Source of the DNA: Candidatus Planktophila lacus
GTDB taxonomy: Bacteria; Bacteroidota; Bacteroidia; Flavobacteriales_D; Crocinitomicaceae
Length of the DNA stretch: 33,561 bases
Assembly: GCA_943325145.2 (NCBI GenBank)
Contig: CALPOI020000003.1
Coordinates: forward strand, 1-33,561
Direction of reading: 5' to 3'
Every line of letters begins with the position of its first letter. Positions within the stretch are counted from its first letter, which is position 1. This document shows, in pieces, positions 8,977 through 17,365 of this stretch. The position numbers and the translations under genes were made by a program. The notes below the pieces were generated by a model that had not been told where the DNA came from, searched no databases, and saw only the letters and a program-made list of their open reading frames with translations.

Positions 8977-9006
8977 CAGTAATTCAGATAATTACTGGAA
9001 CCGGTT
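8977..9006. repeat. Inverted repeat between convergent genes, possible terminator
   Basis: Perfect 8-base arms CAGTAATT (8977-8984) and AATTACTG (8990-8997) flank a 5-base loop, followed at once by the palindrome AACCGGTT and TTTTAAATTTT. It sits between the plus-strand PrsW unit and the minus-strand pepT, where a bidirectional terminator would be expected. The short T-runs make it a weak intrinsic terminator. Nothing else is evident between 8809 and 9056. Confidence 0.4.
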
Positions 9007-9056
9007 TTAAATTTTCAATCTACCTCGATTTATAACTTTAAACAACGGTCTTCTCA

Positions 9057-10310
9057 TCAGTTAGATTTATGCTCTACCCAAATCTGCACCAACTCAACCA
9101 TCGTTTTTACTGCATTTTCCATATCTTGAACACACACATACTCATGCCTTGAATGGATTGCCATTTCACCTGTAAAAATATTTGGACACGGTAAGCCCAT
9201 AAATGATAACTTAGAACCATCCGTACCACCTCTAATACTACTCACTTTTGGCGCTAAGCCAACTTTGCGCATCGCTTCAGCAGCGTACTCTGTAACAAAG
9301 GGAACTGTTGCAATTACCTCCTTCATATTGCGATATTGTTCACTAATCTCAAACGAATAAGTAACACCATTATAGTTAGAAACAATTGTTTCAACGATTG
9401 AACGTAATCGATCTTCGTGAATAGCTAAATTTGATGTGAGATGATCACGTACAATGAAATTCAATGTAGTCTCTTCCAAACCACCCTGAATAGAAGTTGG
9501 ATGAACAAAACCTTCCTTTTTTTCAGTTGTCTCAGGAGACCATTCTTCTTTTGGTAAAGTATCGATAATTTCAGCTGCTACTTTTATCGAATTTACCATT
9601 TTATTTTTTGCGTAACCTGGATGAGCACTTATACCATGAATAGTAATTTTCACTGCATCTGCAGAAAATGATTCGTCCTCAATAGAACCAACAACGCCTC
9701 CATCCAATGTATACCCATAATCAGCGCCTAATTTTTCCATATTCAAATGCTCAACACCTCTTCCTACTTCTTCATCTGGGGTAAACAACAATCTGATTTT
9801 ACCATGTTTCACTTCTGGATGAGAAATTAAAAAATTTGCAAAATCCATAATAATAGCAACTCCAGCTTTGTCATCCGCTCCGAGTAATGTCAAACCTGAT
9901 GCTGTGACTATGTCCTCACCTATTTTTGTTTTCAAATACGGATGTTCCTCAACTGTTATTACTTGTGTCGGATCATCTGGTAGAATAATTGGAGCACCAT
10001 TGAAATTTCTATGAACAATTGGTCGAACATTTGTACCACTACAATCTGGAGCAGTATCGATATGAGCACAAAAACAAATTACTGGAACAGAATCAGATGC
10101 TATATTACTTTCAATAGTTGCATACACATATCCATATTCATCCATTAAAGCATCATGAACACCCATTGCTTGCAATTCTTGAACTAAAAGTTGTGCAAGG
10201 TCTTTCTGTTTTTCTGAAGAGGGAAAACTAATTGATTCGGGATCTGCCGTCGTATCAATTTTAACGTAATCTAAAAATCGTTCTAAAACTGAAAATTTAT
10301 AGTTCTTCAT
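9057..10310 (-). CDS. pepT: Peptidase T (tripeptide aminopeptidase)
   Basis: This 417-residue cytosolic M20-family zinc peptidase removes the N-terminal residue from tripeptides. Metal ligands and catalytic residues are visible: His83 and Asp85 in CAHIDTAPD, Asp146 in LLGADDKAG, Glu180-Glu181 in TPDEEVG, Asp203 in TLDGG, and the C-terminal His in AIHSRHEY. The dimerisation domain carries ITIHGISAHPGYAKNKMVNSI, typical of PepT. Length matches the family (about 410). It lies downstream of ndk on the same strand but beyond a terminator, so it probably has its own promoter. Confidence 0.93.
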   Translation of the reverse strand: MKNYKFSVLERFLDYVKIDTTADPESISFPSSEKQKDLAQLLVQELQAMGVHDALMDEYGYVYATIESNIASDSVPVICFCAHIDTAPDCSGTNVRPIVHRNFNGAPIILPDDPTQVITVEEHPYLKTKIGEDIVTASGLTLLGADDKAGVAIIMDFANFLISHPEVKHGKIRLLFTPDEEVGRGVEHLNMEKLGADYGYTLDGGVVGSIEDESFSADAVKITIHGISAHPGYAKNKMVNSIKVAAEIIDTLPKEEWSPETTEKKEGFVHPTSIQGGLEETTLNFIVRDHLTSNLAIHEDRLRSIVETIVSNYNGVTYSFEISEQYRNMKEVIATVPFVTEYAAEAMRKVGLAPKVSSIRGGTDGSKLSFMGLPCPNIFTGEMAIHSRHEYVCVQDMENAVKTMVELVQIWVEHKSN

Positions 10311-10406
10311 AAGTGCTCTATTTATCTATTGTTTTTTTTAGGTCAACTAACCTAATTCTCTGTAATTATTGAACTGAAAAATAAATTAATTCGGCCACTA
10401 AAATAG

Positions 10407-10436
10407 AAAAAGGTGTCCGAATATCGAACACCTTTT
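10407..10436 (-). terminator. Intrinsic terminator after ndk
   Basis: On the plus strand AAAAGGTGT and ACACCTTTT form a 9-bp stem. The inner CGA/TCG pairs continue it, and on the minus-strand RNA the intervening pair becomes a U-G wobble, giving a nearly uninterrupted 13-bp hairpin with a 3-base loop and a U-tract. It ends the minus-strand ndk transcript 22 bases after its stop. Confidence 0.8.
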
Positions 10437-10457
10437 ACCTTAATCAATTATATCGAA

Positions 10458-10877
10458 TTAAAAAATTTCGTTTGCTGCAAAATGAAATTGACCTTCTCTT
10501 TCAGCGCTTTCATCTGAATCAGAACCGTGAACCGCATTTTTCCCTTTACTTTCTGCATACAATTTTCTAATTGTACCCTCAGCAGCTTCAGCAGGATCAG
10601 TCGCACCAATTAAAGCTCTAAAATCAGCAACTGCATTCTCTTTTTCCAAAATTGCAGCGATGATAGGTCCAGAAGTCATGTATTCTACCAACTCACCATA
10701 AAATGGGCGTGCTGCGTGTTCTACATAAAATTCTTTCGCTTGATCTTCAGACAATAAAGTATACTTCATTGCTTTAATTTTAAATCCATTACTTAAAATT
10801 AAATCAATAATTTTTCCAGCATTTCCACTTTCTAAAGCGTCTGGTTTCAACATTGTAAATGTTCTGTTTGTTGCCAT
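10458..10877 (-). CDS. ndk: Nucleoside diphosphate kinase
   Basis: This 139-residue enzyme transfers the gamma phosphate of ATP to nucleoside diphosphates through a phosphohistidine, balancing the NTP and dNTP pools. The active-site signature NAVHGSDS with His117 is intact, as is Lys11 in TMLKPDA, and the length is standard. It stands alone as a transcription unit, with a terminator downstream and a -7-like element (TATATTTG) just upstream of the start. It is divergent from the ZIP transporter gene, with which it shares about 250 bases. Confidence 0.95.
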   Translation of the reverse strand: MATNRTFTMLKPDALESGNAGKIIDLILSNGFKIKAMKYTLLSEDQAKEFYVEHAARPFYGELVEYMTSGPIIAAILEKENAVADFRALIGATDPAEAAEGTIRKLYAESKGKNAVHGSDSDESAEREGQFHFAANEIF

Positions 10878-10900
10878 CTTAATTTCTTTTTTATTTTATG

Positions 10901-10908
10901 CAAATATA
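10901..10908 (-). promoter_or_regulatory. Candidate -7 element for ndk
   Basis: CAAATATA on the plus strand reads TATATTTG on the minus strand, an exact match to TAnnTTTG, 23 bases upstream of the ndk ATG. No good -33 TTG is present at the usual 17-23 spacing. Confidence 0.4.
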
Positions 10909-11052
10909 GATAGAAATTCAAGACTCTAACTTAGCTAGCACTGAAATTCATCCACTTTGTGTACAAATCTTCTCCAAAATTGTCCTACCAAAGCAACGAA
11001 AGTTGAATTAAAAAGATTAATTTTGAAACAATACTTTTTTATTGAATAAGAC

Positions 11053-11060
11053 TAAATTTG
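11053..11060 (+). promoter_or_regulatory. Candidate -7 element for the ZIP transporter unit
   Basis: TAAATTTG matches TAnnTTTG exactly, 68 bases before the ATG at 11129. The nearest upstream TTTG (11022-11025) is 27 bases away, longer than usual, so the -33 part is unconvincing. Confidence 0.3.
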
Positions 11061-11128
11061 AAATAATTAGACTAAAGAAACCGATAGAAAAACAACAATT
11101 TACTCTGAACTTTCGTTGAAAAATAGCT

Positions 11129-11953
11129 ATGAAAACAATTATAGATTTTTTTAAAGGACTTGACCCTGCAATGGCAGCGTTAATTGCGACATTATTTACT
11201 TGGTTTGTAACTGCTTTAGGAGCCTCTTTAGTATTTTTCTTTAAAACTATGCATCGTGCAGTTTTGGATGCAATGCTAGGATTTACTGGAGGAGTAATGG
11301 TTGCAGCAAGTTTTTGGTCACTTCTGAATCCAGCTATTGAGATGTCAGAAAAAATGTACCCTGCTTGGCCTTGGATGCCGGCTGCAGTAGGATTCTTACT
11401 CGGTGCAATGTTCCTATTCGCTCTTGATAAAGTGATGCCTCATCTCCATTTAAATTTCCAAGACAATGAAACTGAAGGTGCAAAAACTCAACTTCATAAG
11501 TCTATACTTCTTGTATTAGCAATCACATTACACAATATCCCGGAAGGTCTTGCTGTTGGTGTATTATTTGGTGCTGCTTCGCTTGGACTAGATGGCGCTA
11601 CAATTCCTGCTGCGATTGCTCTCGCGATAGGTATTGGCATTCAAAATTTTCCGGAAGGTTTTGCTGTTGCTATGCCTTTACGAAGAATTGGAATGAGCCG
11701 TTGGAAAAGTTTTTGGTACGGACAATTATCTGCAATTGTTGAACCTGTAGCAGGTGTTATTGGAGCTGTAGCAGTTATTTACATGCAGCCAATTTTACCT
11801 TTTGCATTGGCCTTCGCTGCAGGTGCTATGATCTATGTAGTCGTAGAAGAAGTAATCCCTGAAACACAACGCGATAAATACACAGACATAGCGGTTTTAG
11901 GCTTTATTGGTGGTTTTCTAGTGATGATGATTCTCGATGTTGCCTTAGGTTAA
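11129..11953 (+). CDS. ZIP-family divalent metal transporter
   Basis: This 274-residue inner-membrane protein has about eight hydrophobic segments. The two family signatures are HNIPEG (residues 135-140) and QNFPEG (172-177), which form the binuclear metal site in the fourth and fifth helices of ZIP transporters. A HLHLNF segment lies in the loop before them. Members of the ZupT/GufA-like branch import zinc and sometimes iron, manganese or cobalt; the metal cannot be told from sequence. The DUF5723 outer-membrane gene follows after 4 bases and rluF shortly after, so the three are probably co-transcribed. Confidence 0.9.
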   Translation: MKTIIDFFKGLDPAMAALIATLFTWFVTALGASLVFFFKTMHRAVLDAMLGFTGGVMVAASFWSLLNPAIEMSEKMYPAWPWMPAAVGFLLGAMFLFALDKVMPHLHLNFQDNETEGAKTQLHKSILLVLAITLHNIPEGLAVGVLFGAASLGLDGATIPAAIALAIGIGIQNFPEGFAVAMPLRRIGMSRWKSFWYGQLSAIVEPVAGVIGAVAVIYMQPILPFALAFAAGAMIYVVVEEVIPETQRDKYTDIAVLGFIGGFLVMMILDVALG

Positions 11954-11957
11954 TGAA

Positions 11958-13457
11958 ATGAAAAAAACTCCTTTTTTTTGCAGCTGGATATGCATCCTAT
12001 TTACTGTTTTTGGTTATACTCAGACCAACGGGATAGGTTTTTCTGCTGTTGGCAAGGGGGTCGCAACAACATTTTTAACTGACTATCAATGTTTAGGAAT
12101 CAATCCTTCTGCACTTGGATGGGGTACGGGATATAGTGCTAAACATTTTACTTTTGGGTCTTCTGAATTTGGATTTGGTATATCTTCTGATGTGTTAACG
12201 AAAGATAAACTATCAAATTTCATGCAAACAATTAAAAATCAAGTTTTTGGTAATACCTACACTGCATCTGACTTAGCCGCACAGAAAGCCTCTTTACTCA
12301 ATTATGTGAATGCTGGAGTATCATTAGATATGACTTATAATTGGGCTGGACTTGCCTATCAATCGAAGGTTTTTGGTGGTATTGGATTTAATATTCGTGA
12401 AACTTATCAATGGTACACAAAATTAAGCGAGAACACTTCTGATGTAATTTTTAACGGGAAATATGCTTCAGTATTTGACTCCTTAAGAATAGTTAATAAT
12501 GGAGATACAACTATCATTCAAAATTCAACTATCTCACATCCTGATAGCTTAAGCATGGTGATTGGTGGTTTTCTTAAAAACCCTAATAGTTTGAACGATT
12601 TACTAAAAGGTTCACAAATAAAAATGTCTTGGGATAGAACTTACAATTTCGGATATGGAAGAAGTATTTTTGGTGTTAAAAACACATTTGAAATCTTTGC
12701 AGGAATTGGAGCCAGAATCATCAAATCTATGGCAATGTTTGACCTTGATGGAACAAAAAATAAACCTTCGCTAATTTCAGCATTTGCTCCAAGCTTTAAC
12801 CTAAGTACTATCAATTCACTTAAAGGAAAAACAATTAATTTATCATCCACTGATTTTTTACCTCCAGCAATCGGAAATGGGTACTCGTTTGATTATGCAA
12901 TGAGTGCCATTATTGGTGGAAAATTGAAAGTTGCTATCGCATTTAATAATATTGGATTAATTACTTATGATAAAAATGTCTATAAACTGAAAGATACATT
13001 AGTAAGTGAAGTGACTATGTCAAATTTGTATGATTTCACAACTTTAAATCCGATTGAACAATTAGTTCAAAGAGGAGGCATCGTTACTTTAGAAGGCACA
13101 AACAAATATACAATTGCAACCCCAGCAAATTTTAGACTTGGGTCTAGTTATCATTTTAAAAACAGATTAAGCATTGGAATAGATATTGTTGCACCTTTAA
13201 ATTCAAATCAACCAGGAAATATTCGGAATTCTGTGATATCGATAGGTGGTGATCTTAAATTATTTAAATGGCTACAGTTAAGCCTTGGGTATTTAGGAGG
13301 TGGTGTCTATGCACACAATCTTCCTGTTGGGGTTACCTTTATTAAAAACGAAGGTAAATTTGAATGTGGAATTGCTTCTAGAGATGCAGTTTCATTTTTT
13401 AGTGACCGCTCACATTCTTTATCTATCGCATTAGGCTTTGCTCGATTTAGATTGTAA
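11958..13457 (+). CDS. DUF5723-family outer membrane beta-barrel protein
   Basis: This 499-residue protein begins with a signal peptide ([22 protein letters not shown]). The mature N-terminus has [32 protein letters not shown], the hallmark of Bacteroidota DUF5723 proteins, which resemble PorV/FadL-type barrels in their 'NPA.LGW' motif. The rest is rich in alternating beta-strands with glycines, and the C-terminus ends LGFARFRL, as expected for an outer-membrane barrel. Function is unknown. It starts 4 bases after the ZIP transporter, which raises the possibility of a role in metal or nutrient passage across the outer membrane. That is an inference from position only. Confidence 0.75.
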   Translation: MKKTPFFCSWICILFTVFGYTQTNGIGFSAVGKGVATTFLTDYQCLGINPSALGWGTGYSAKHFTFGSSEFGFGISSDVLTKDKLSNFMQTIKNQVFGNTYTASDLAAQKASLLNYVNAGVSLDMTYNWAGLAYQSKVFGGIGFNIRETYQWYTKLSENTSDVIFNGKYASVFDSLRIVNNGDTTIIQNSTISHPDSLSMVIGGFLKNPNSLNDLLKGSQIKMSWDRTYNFGYGRSIFGVKNTFEIFAGIGARIIKSMAMFDLDGTKNKPSLISAFAPSFNLSTINSLKGKTINLSSTDFLPPAIGNGYSFDYAMSAIIGGKLKVAIAFNNIGLITYDKNVYKLKDTLVSEVTMSNLYDFTTLNPIEQLVQRGGIVTLEGTNKYTIATPANFRLGSSYHFKNRLSIGIDIVAPLNSNQPGNIRNSVISIGGDLKLFKWLQLSLGYLGGGVYAHNLPVGVTFIKNEGKFECGIASRDAVSFFSDRSHSLSIALGFARFRL

Positions 13458-13480
13458 GTACTCAAAAATTTTACAGACAC

Positions 13481-14341
13481 ATGGAAAAGAATACAGGAAT
13501 AAGATTAAATAAATTTATCGCAGAAAGTGGTATTTGTTCTAGAAGGGAAGCTGATAAATTCATCGAAAAAGGTACCGTTGTTATTAATGGCCGAAAAGCT
13601 GTTATTGGAGATGTAGTAAAACCAAAAGACAAAGTAACTGTTAACGGGCATAAATTAGAGCCACTTGCCGAAGAAAACAAATTATACATTGCATTCAATA
13701 AACCTGTTGGAGTCACATGTACTACAGAAGAAAGTACAAAAGGAAACATCATTGATTATGTTAACCATAGCACGCGAATTTTTAATATCGGCCGTTTAGA
13801 TAAAGATTCACAAGGCCTGATTCTTTTAACCAATGACGGAGACATTGTCAACAAAATACTAAGAGCTGAAAATTCTCATCAAAAAGAATACATTGTAACA
13901 GTAGACAAACCGGTTACTCAAGAATTTATCTCAAAAATGGGAATCGGTGTTCCAATCTTAGGTGTGGTCACTAAAAAATGCACAGTAGAAATGGTTGCTC
14001 CTTTCGTTTTCAGAATCACTTTAATCCAAGGTTTAAACCGTCAAATACGTCGTATGTGTGAATACTTTGGCTATGAAGTTCGAAAACTAGAACGAACCCG
14101 AATAATGAATATTTCTTTAACTGGAATTCCTTTAGGAGAATGGAGAGATTTAACAGAGAAAGAATTAGAGGTATTATTTTCAATGTTGAAGGATGATACA
14201 TCAAGTCCGAAACAGAAAACAAAAGTAACTCCCCAAAAAAAATCAAGTTCAAGCAATAGGACCAAATCCTTCAAAAAAACAACAAACAATACATCAAAAA
14301 CATTTAATAAAAAATCTACATCTGCAAGAAAAAGAAAGTAA
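13481..14341 (+). CDS. rluF: 23S rRNA pseudouridine(2604) synthase RluF
   Basis: The 286-residue protein has an N-terminal S4 RNA-binding domain ([21 protein letters not shown]) and an RsuA/RluB/E/F-type catalytic domain with Asp107 in [12 protein letters not shown]. The block [27 protein letters not shown], and its overall resemblance to E. coli RluF as I recall that sequence, favour RluF over RluB or RluE. It isomerises U2604 (and U2605 in some cases) of 23S rRNA. The C-terminal tail, from about residue 245, is low-complexity Lys/Ser/Thr and probably RNA-binding and disordered. It follows the DUF5723 gene by 23 bases. Confidence 0.9.
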   Translation: MEKNTGIRLNKFIAESGICSRREADKFIEKGTVVINGRKAVIGDVVKPKDKVTVNGHKLEPLAEENKLYIAFNKPVGVTCTTEESTKGNIIDYVNHSTRIFNIGRLDKDSQGLILLTNDGDIVNKILRAENSHQKEYIVTVDKPVTQEFISKMGIGVPILGVVTKKCTVEMVAPFVFRITLIQGLNRQIRRMCEYFGYEVRKLERTRIMNISLTGIPLGEWRDLTEKELEVLFSMLKDDTSSPKQKTKVTPQKKSSSSNRTKSFKKTTNNTSKTFNKKSTSARKRK

Positions 14342-14379
14342 GTCGTTAAAAGCTAATTTTCATGCAATATTTCAATAAA

Positions 14380-14934
14380 TTAAACTTTTCTTTCAGGATT
14401 GTTCTTTACAAAAGATGACCATGAATTGGAACCGTTCTTATTATGTTCTCCAATACCTTTAGAAAAATGATGACAAACTGCAACACCTAAACCATCTGTT
14501 GCATCAAGATATTTGGGCATTTCTTCAAAATTCAAAAGTGTTTGAAGCATAGCAGCTACCTGTTCCTTGGAAGCATTTCCATTCCCTGTGATTGCTTGCT
14601 TAATTCTTCGTGGAGAATATTCTTCAAAAGGCACGTTATTTCGTAAAGAGGCAGCAATAGCAACACCTTGAGCTCGACCTAACTTCAACATTGATTGAAC
14701 ATTTTTACCAAAAAATGGAGCTTCAATTGCCATTTCATCAGGCCGGTATTCTTGAATCAATCCATCCACACGATCAAAAATCCGTTTTAACTTGTCAGGG
14801 TGAGTAGGTAATTTAGACAAATGTATCACCCCAAAGTTTAACATTTTAATTTTTTTTCCTTGAACATGAATTATTCCATACCCCATTAAGGTTGTTCCGG
14901 GGTCAATTCCAAGAATTATTTTATCTTCAAGCAT
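14380..14934 (-). CDS. ruvC: Crossover junction endodeoxyribonuclease RuvC
   Basis: The ORF track extends this frame to 15066, but family homology begins at [20 protein letters not shown]. The ATG at 14934 is therefore the likely start, giving 184 residues, normal for RuvC. Catalytic acidic residues are visible: Asp in GIDPG, Glu in AIEAPFF, and the [14 protein letters not shown] block. RuvC dimers resolve Holliday junctions on RuvAB during recombinational repair. The last 20 or so residues form a polar tail. The start lies 13 bases from a divergent membrane-protein gene; ruvA and ruvB are not nearby. The 44-codon upstream extension lies inside the divergent gene and has no RuvC similarity. 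Confidence 0.92.
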   Translation of the reverse strand: MLEDKIILGIDPGTTLMGYGIIHVQGKKIKMLNFGVIHLSKLPTHPDKLKRIFDRVDGLIQEYRPDEMAIEAPFFGKNVQSMLKLGRAQGVAIAASLRNNVPFEEYSPRRIKQAITGNGNASKEQVAAMLQTLLNFEEMPKYLDATDGLGVAVCHHFSKGIGEHNKNGSNSWSSFVKNNPERKV

Positions 14935-14947
14935 TATTTGATGAAAT

Positions 14948-15874
14948 TTGTATAAAACTATAAAAAATAGCCGCATAATTGAACGATTCGGAAAAGTAAT
15001 CGTTACACTCTTATTGCTTATTTTTTGTTTTATACAATTTTCAGCTATTGATTGGCAACAATTCAAAAAGATTCAACTTACGCAACCGTTGTATTTTATT
15101 TTCGCGCTCATTTTAATTATTTTCAATATTGGATTTGAATTCCTTAAATGGAACTTGATCGTAAATAAAGTAAAAGTAGTAACATCTACTACTGTCCGAA
15201 TTTCATCATTTTTTGCTGGAACAGCAACTGCATTTATTACTCCGAATTTATTGGGGAATTTTATTGGAAGAATTTATTATTTTGAAAGAAAATACAGAGG
15301 GAAAATTATTACTCACACCCTACTTTCAAATGGTGCACAATTTATTAGTAGCATGATAGGTGGTATTATTTCAATTCTTATACTAGGGAATAAAGTTAAG
15401 ATGCTCCAGTCTTTCCCATCACTATTATTTATTTTTTTTCTATTAGTGTTACTTCTAATCTATTTTGTTTTTGATAAAATCATCAAAAGCCACAAGAAAT
15501 TAAATCGAATTAGTTTGACTTTACAAAACACAACACTGCTAAGAACGAAATTTATCTTATTAAGTTTGGCACGACACCTTGTTTTTACATCTCAATACGT
15601 TTGTGTTTTAGTTAGCTTTGGAGTGAATTTCGATACGGAAATTTATCTTTATATTTTTCAAATTTTCTTTTGGAGTACATTGATACCATCTATTTGGATA
15701 GGTAAATTATTTATTCGAGAATCAGTCGCGTTGTATTTACTAAGTACTATCATTTCTTCCGGGGCTATTATCATTTGCAGTGCTTTTTTAGTTTGGTGCA
15801 TGAATCAAGTATTCCCTGCTTTAGTTTCGTTAATTTTCATTCGAAAAAAAAATGTGTTACATGTTTCTAATTAA
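14948..15874 (+). CDS. Flippase-like / lysylphosphatidylglycerol synthase-type membrane protein
   Basis: This 308-residue polytopic membrane protein has about eight hydrophobic helices and segments such as [27 protein letters not shown], which resemble the UPF0104/LPG-synthase transmembrane ('flippase-like') family. It lacks the soluble aminoacyl-transferase domain of MprF, so lipid handling rather than lysine transfer is likely. No ATG is available near the N-terminus: an in-frame TGA ends at 14944 and the first usable initiator is TTG at 14948. Its 3' end overlaps the following glycosyltransferase by 23 bases. Together they suggest synthesis or export of a glycolipid, which is an inference. 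Confidence 0.65.
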   Translation: MYKTIKNSRIIERFGKVIVTLLLLIFCFIQFSAIDWQQFKKIQLTQPLYFIFALILIIFNIGFEFLKWNLIVNKVKVVTSTTVRISSFFAGTATAFITPNLLGNFIGRIYYFERKYRGKIITHTLLSNGAQFISSMIGGIISILILGNKVKMLQSFPSLLFIFFLLVLLLIYFVFDKIIKSHKKLNRISLTLQNTTLLRTKFILLSLARHLVFTSQYVCVLVSFGVNFDTEIYLYIFQIFFWSTLIPSIWIGKLFIRESVALYLLSTIISSGAIIICSAFLVWCMNQVFPALVSLIFIRKKNVLHVSN

Positions 15875-16910
15875 TTTCTTATTTCTACTACTAGGTTTTA
15901 TAATTATAAGAAGTTACTGTAAAAAAGTAAAAGTGAAATCAACATATTTTGATGCAGCTCAAATAAGTGTCGTTATTCCATTTCGAAATGAGGCAAATCA
16001 TCTACCTCAATTAATTTCTGCAATTCAAGACCTAAGCATTCAACCCCTAGAAATTATATGGGTTAACGACCATTCTGAAGATAATTCTTACCACCATTTA
16101 CAACACCTGCCAAATCATCACAAAATCTATTCTCTCCCCACTGATGTAATAGGTAAAAAAAACGCATTAAAATATGGAATTGAGATGTCTAAAGGGAAAT
16201 ACATACTGACGTGGGATGCTGATATTGTTATTAATGCCAACTATTTTAAATCAATTCAAAATGAACCAATTACACCTCTATTAATACTTCCTGTACAAAT
16301 GCATGGGAGAAATTGGAAAGAAGTTTTTTACGAACTAGATTATTACTTTGTCAACGCTTTAAACAAAGGTCTTTCAAGTTTACTCCAACCGTTTATTGCC
16401 AATGGCGCTAATTTATTGTTTGAAAAGGAAAAATATTTTTCTACAGCTTCCTATAGGTCCCCCCCAACAATTGCAAGTGGTGACGATATGTTTTTACTCC
16501 ATGATTTTAAGCTTCAAAATTATGATTGTAGAATTTCAACTACCTCAGAACTTATAGTTGTAACTGCTGCTCCAAAAACCTTCAATGATTTTCTTCAACA
16601 ACGGATTCGTTGGGCACAAAAGACACCTCAACTCAAAGACAAACATTTACGAATTGTTTCTTATTTAGGAATAACAATAATCCTACTCTACTTGGTTTTT
16701 TTATTTTCAGACAAATATCTGCTTTGTATCTTTTTGAAAATTCTGCTTGACTGTCTGATTCTTATTCCGTTTTTATTCGTTATTCAACGAAAGAATATCG
16801 TACCATTCATTCCGGTTTTTTCTATTATTCACCCTTTTTATATTCTTTATATAGGTTTAGCTGTAAAGTTTAAAAAAGTTGATTGGAAAAATAGAGCTTT
16901 GACCAAATAA
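15852..16910 (+). CDS. Family 2 glycosyltransferase, membrane-anchored
   Basis: The 352-residue protein has an N-terminal membrane helix, a cytosolic GT-A domain and about three C-terminal helices. The catalytic features of processive-type GT2 enzymes are visible: ISVVIPFRNEANHLPQLI, the metal-binding DAD motif at residues 122-124, ASGDDMFL (Gly210-Asp212), and QQRIRW (249-254). The donor and acceptor are unknown. The ATG at 15852 overlaps the upstream flippase-like gene by 23 bases; a second in-frame ATG at 15861 is an alternative start. The pairing with a lipid-flippase-like protein suggests glycosylation of a membrane lipid or lipid-linked precursor. Confidence 0.87.
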   Translation: MCYMFLINFLFLLLGFIIIRSYCKKVKVKSTYFDAAQISVVIPFRNEANHLPQLISAIQDLSIQPLEIIWVNDHSEDNSYHHLQHLPNHHKIYSLPTDVIGKKNALKYGIEMSKGKYILTWDADIVINANYFKSIQNEPITPLLILPVQMHGRNWKEVFYELDYYFVNALNKGLSSLLQPFIANGANLLFEKEKYFSTASYRSPPTIASGDDMFLLHDFKLQNYDCRISTTSELIVVTAAPKTFNDFLQQRIRWAQKTPQLKDKHLRIVSYLGITIILLYLVFLFSDKYLLCIFLKILLDCLILIPFLFVIQRKNIVPFIPVFSIIHPFYILYIGLAVKFKKVDWKNRALTK

Positions 16911-16933
16911 AAAAGTCACCATTTCTGGTGACT
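16908..16933 (-). terminator. Intrinsic terminator after the DUF3127 gene
   Basis: AGTCACCA and TGGTGACT form an 8-bp stem with a TTTC loop. The A-run before it on the plus strand is a T-tract on the minus strand, so it terminates the minus-strand DUF3127 gene and also sits at the convergent end of the glycosyltransferase gene. Confidence 0.8.
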
Positions 16934-16955
16934 CATCCAATTAAGCTATTTATAA

Positions 16956-17345
16956 TTAAAATGGTAAATCGTCATCAGCAACAGAGGTTGTTAACTCAGG
17001 TGTAGTTCCAGTAACTGGAGTGCTAGTTGCAAAAGAAGAAGGCGCTTGATTCATTGGTGCATTTGCAGTCAAACGATCTATTCTCCACGCTTCTAACGAA
17101 TTAAAATATTTTGCTTCACCTTGAGGGTTAATCCACTCACGACCTCTAATATTAAAAGAAACTTCAATTGTATCATTTACATTAACACCATCTAACAAAC
17201 TGCATTTGTCTTGTGTTAATTGAAACTGGATATCTTGTGGATACATACTTGAAGTATCAGTCAATACAAACTCTCTTTTTGAAAATCTTTCGTTTACTTG
17301 TACTGTAGGATTTACTACTTTAACAGAACCTGATAATTTAAACAT
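16956..17345 (-). CDS. DUF3127 protein, OB-fold-like, with SSB-type C-terminal tip
   Basis: This 129-residue protein matches the DUF3127 pattern: an N-terminal KLSGSVKVVNPTVQVNERFSKREFVLTD, then PQDIQFQLTQDKC...NDTIEVSFNIRGREW and FNSLEAWRID, which looks like an SSB-type OB fold. A disordered Pro/Ser/Thr-rich linker (about 95-120) leads to the last residues ADDDLPF. That acidic tail ending in Leu-Pro-Phe closely imitates the C-terminal tip of bacterial SSB (DDDIPF), which recruits RecQ, PriA, topoisomerase and other partners. Binding to single-stranded DNA is therefore plausible but not proven. The gene follows the flavin reductase-like gene by 20 bases on the same strand. Confidence 0.8.
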   Translation of the reverse strand: MFKLSGSVKVVNPTVQVNERFSKREFVLTDTSSMYPQDIQFQLTQDKCSLLDGVNVNDTIEVSFNIRGREWINPQGEAKYFNSLEAWRIDRLTANAPMNQAPSSFATSTPVTGTTPELTTSVADDDLPF

Positions 17346-17365
17346 AATTTATTTTTTGATTTTAT

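Noticed and set aside
13471-13752. 93-residue minus-strand ORF opposite rluF
   Set aside because: It is a shadow of the well-supported rluF frame.
14935-15066. N-terminal extension of ruvC in the ORF track
   Set aside because: The 44 extra codons have no RuvC similarity and lie inside the divergent membrane-protein gene; the family start is the Met before [12 protein letters not shown].
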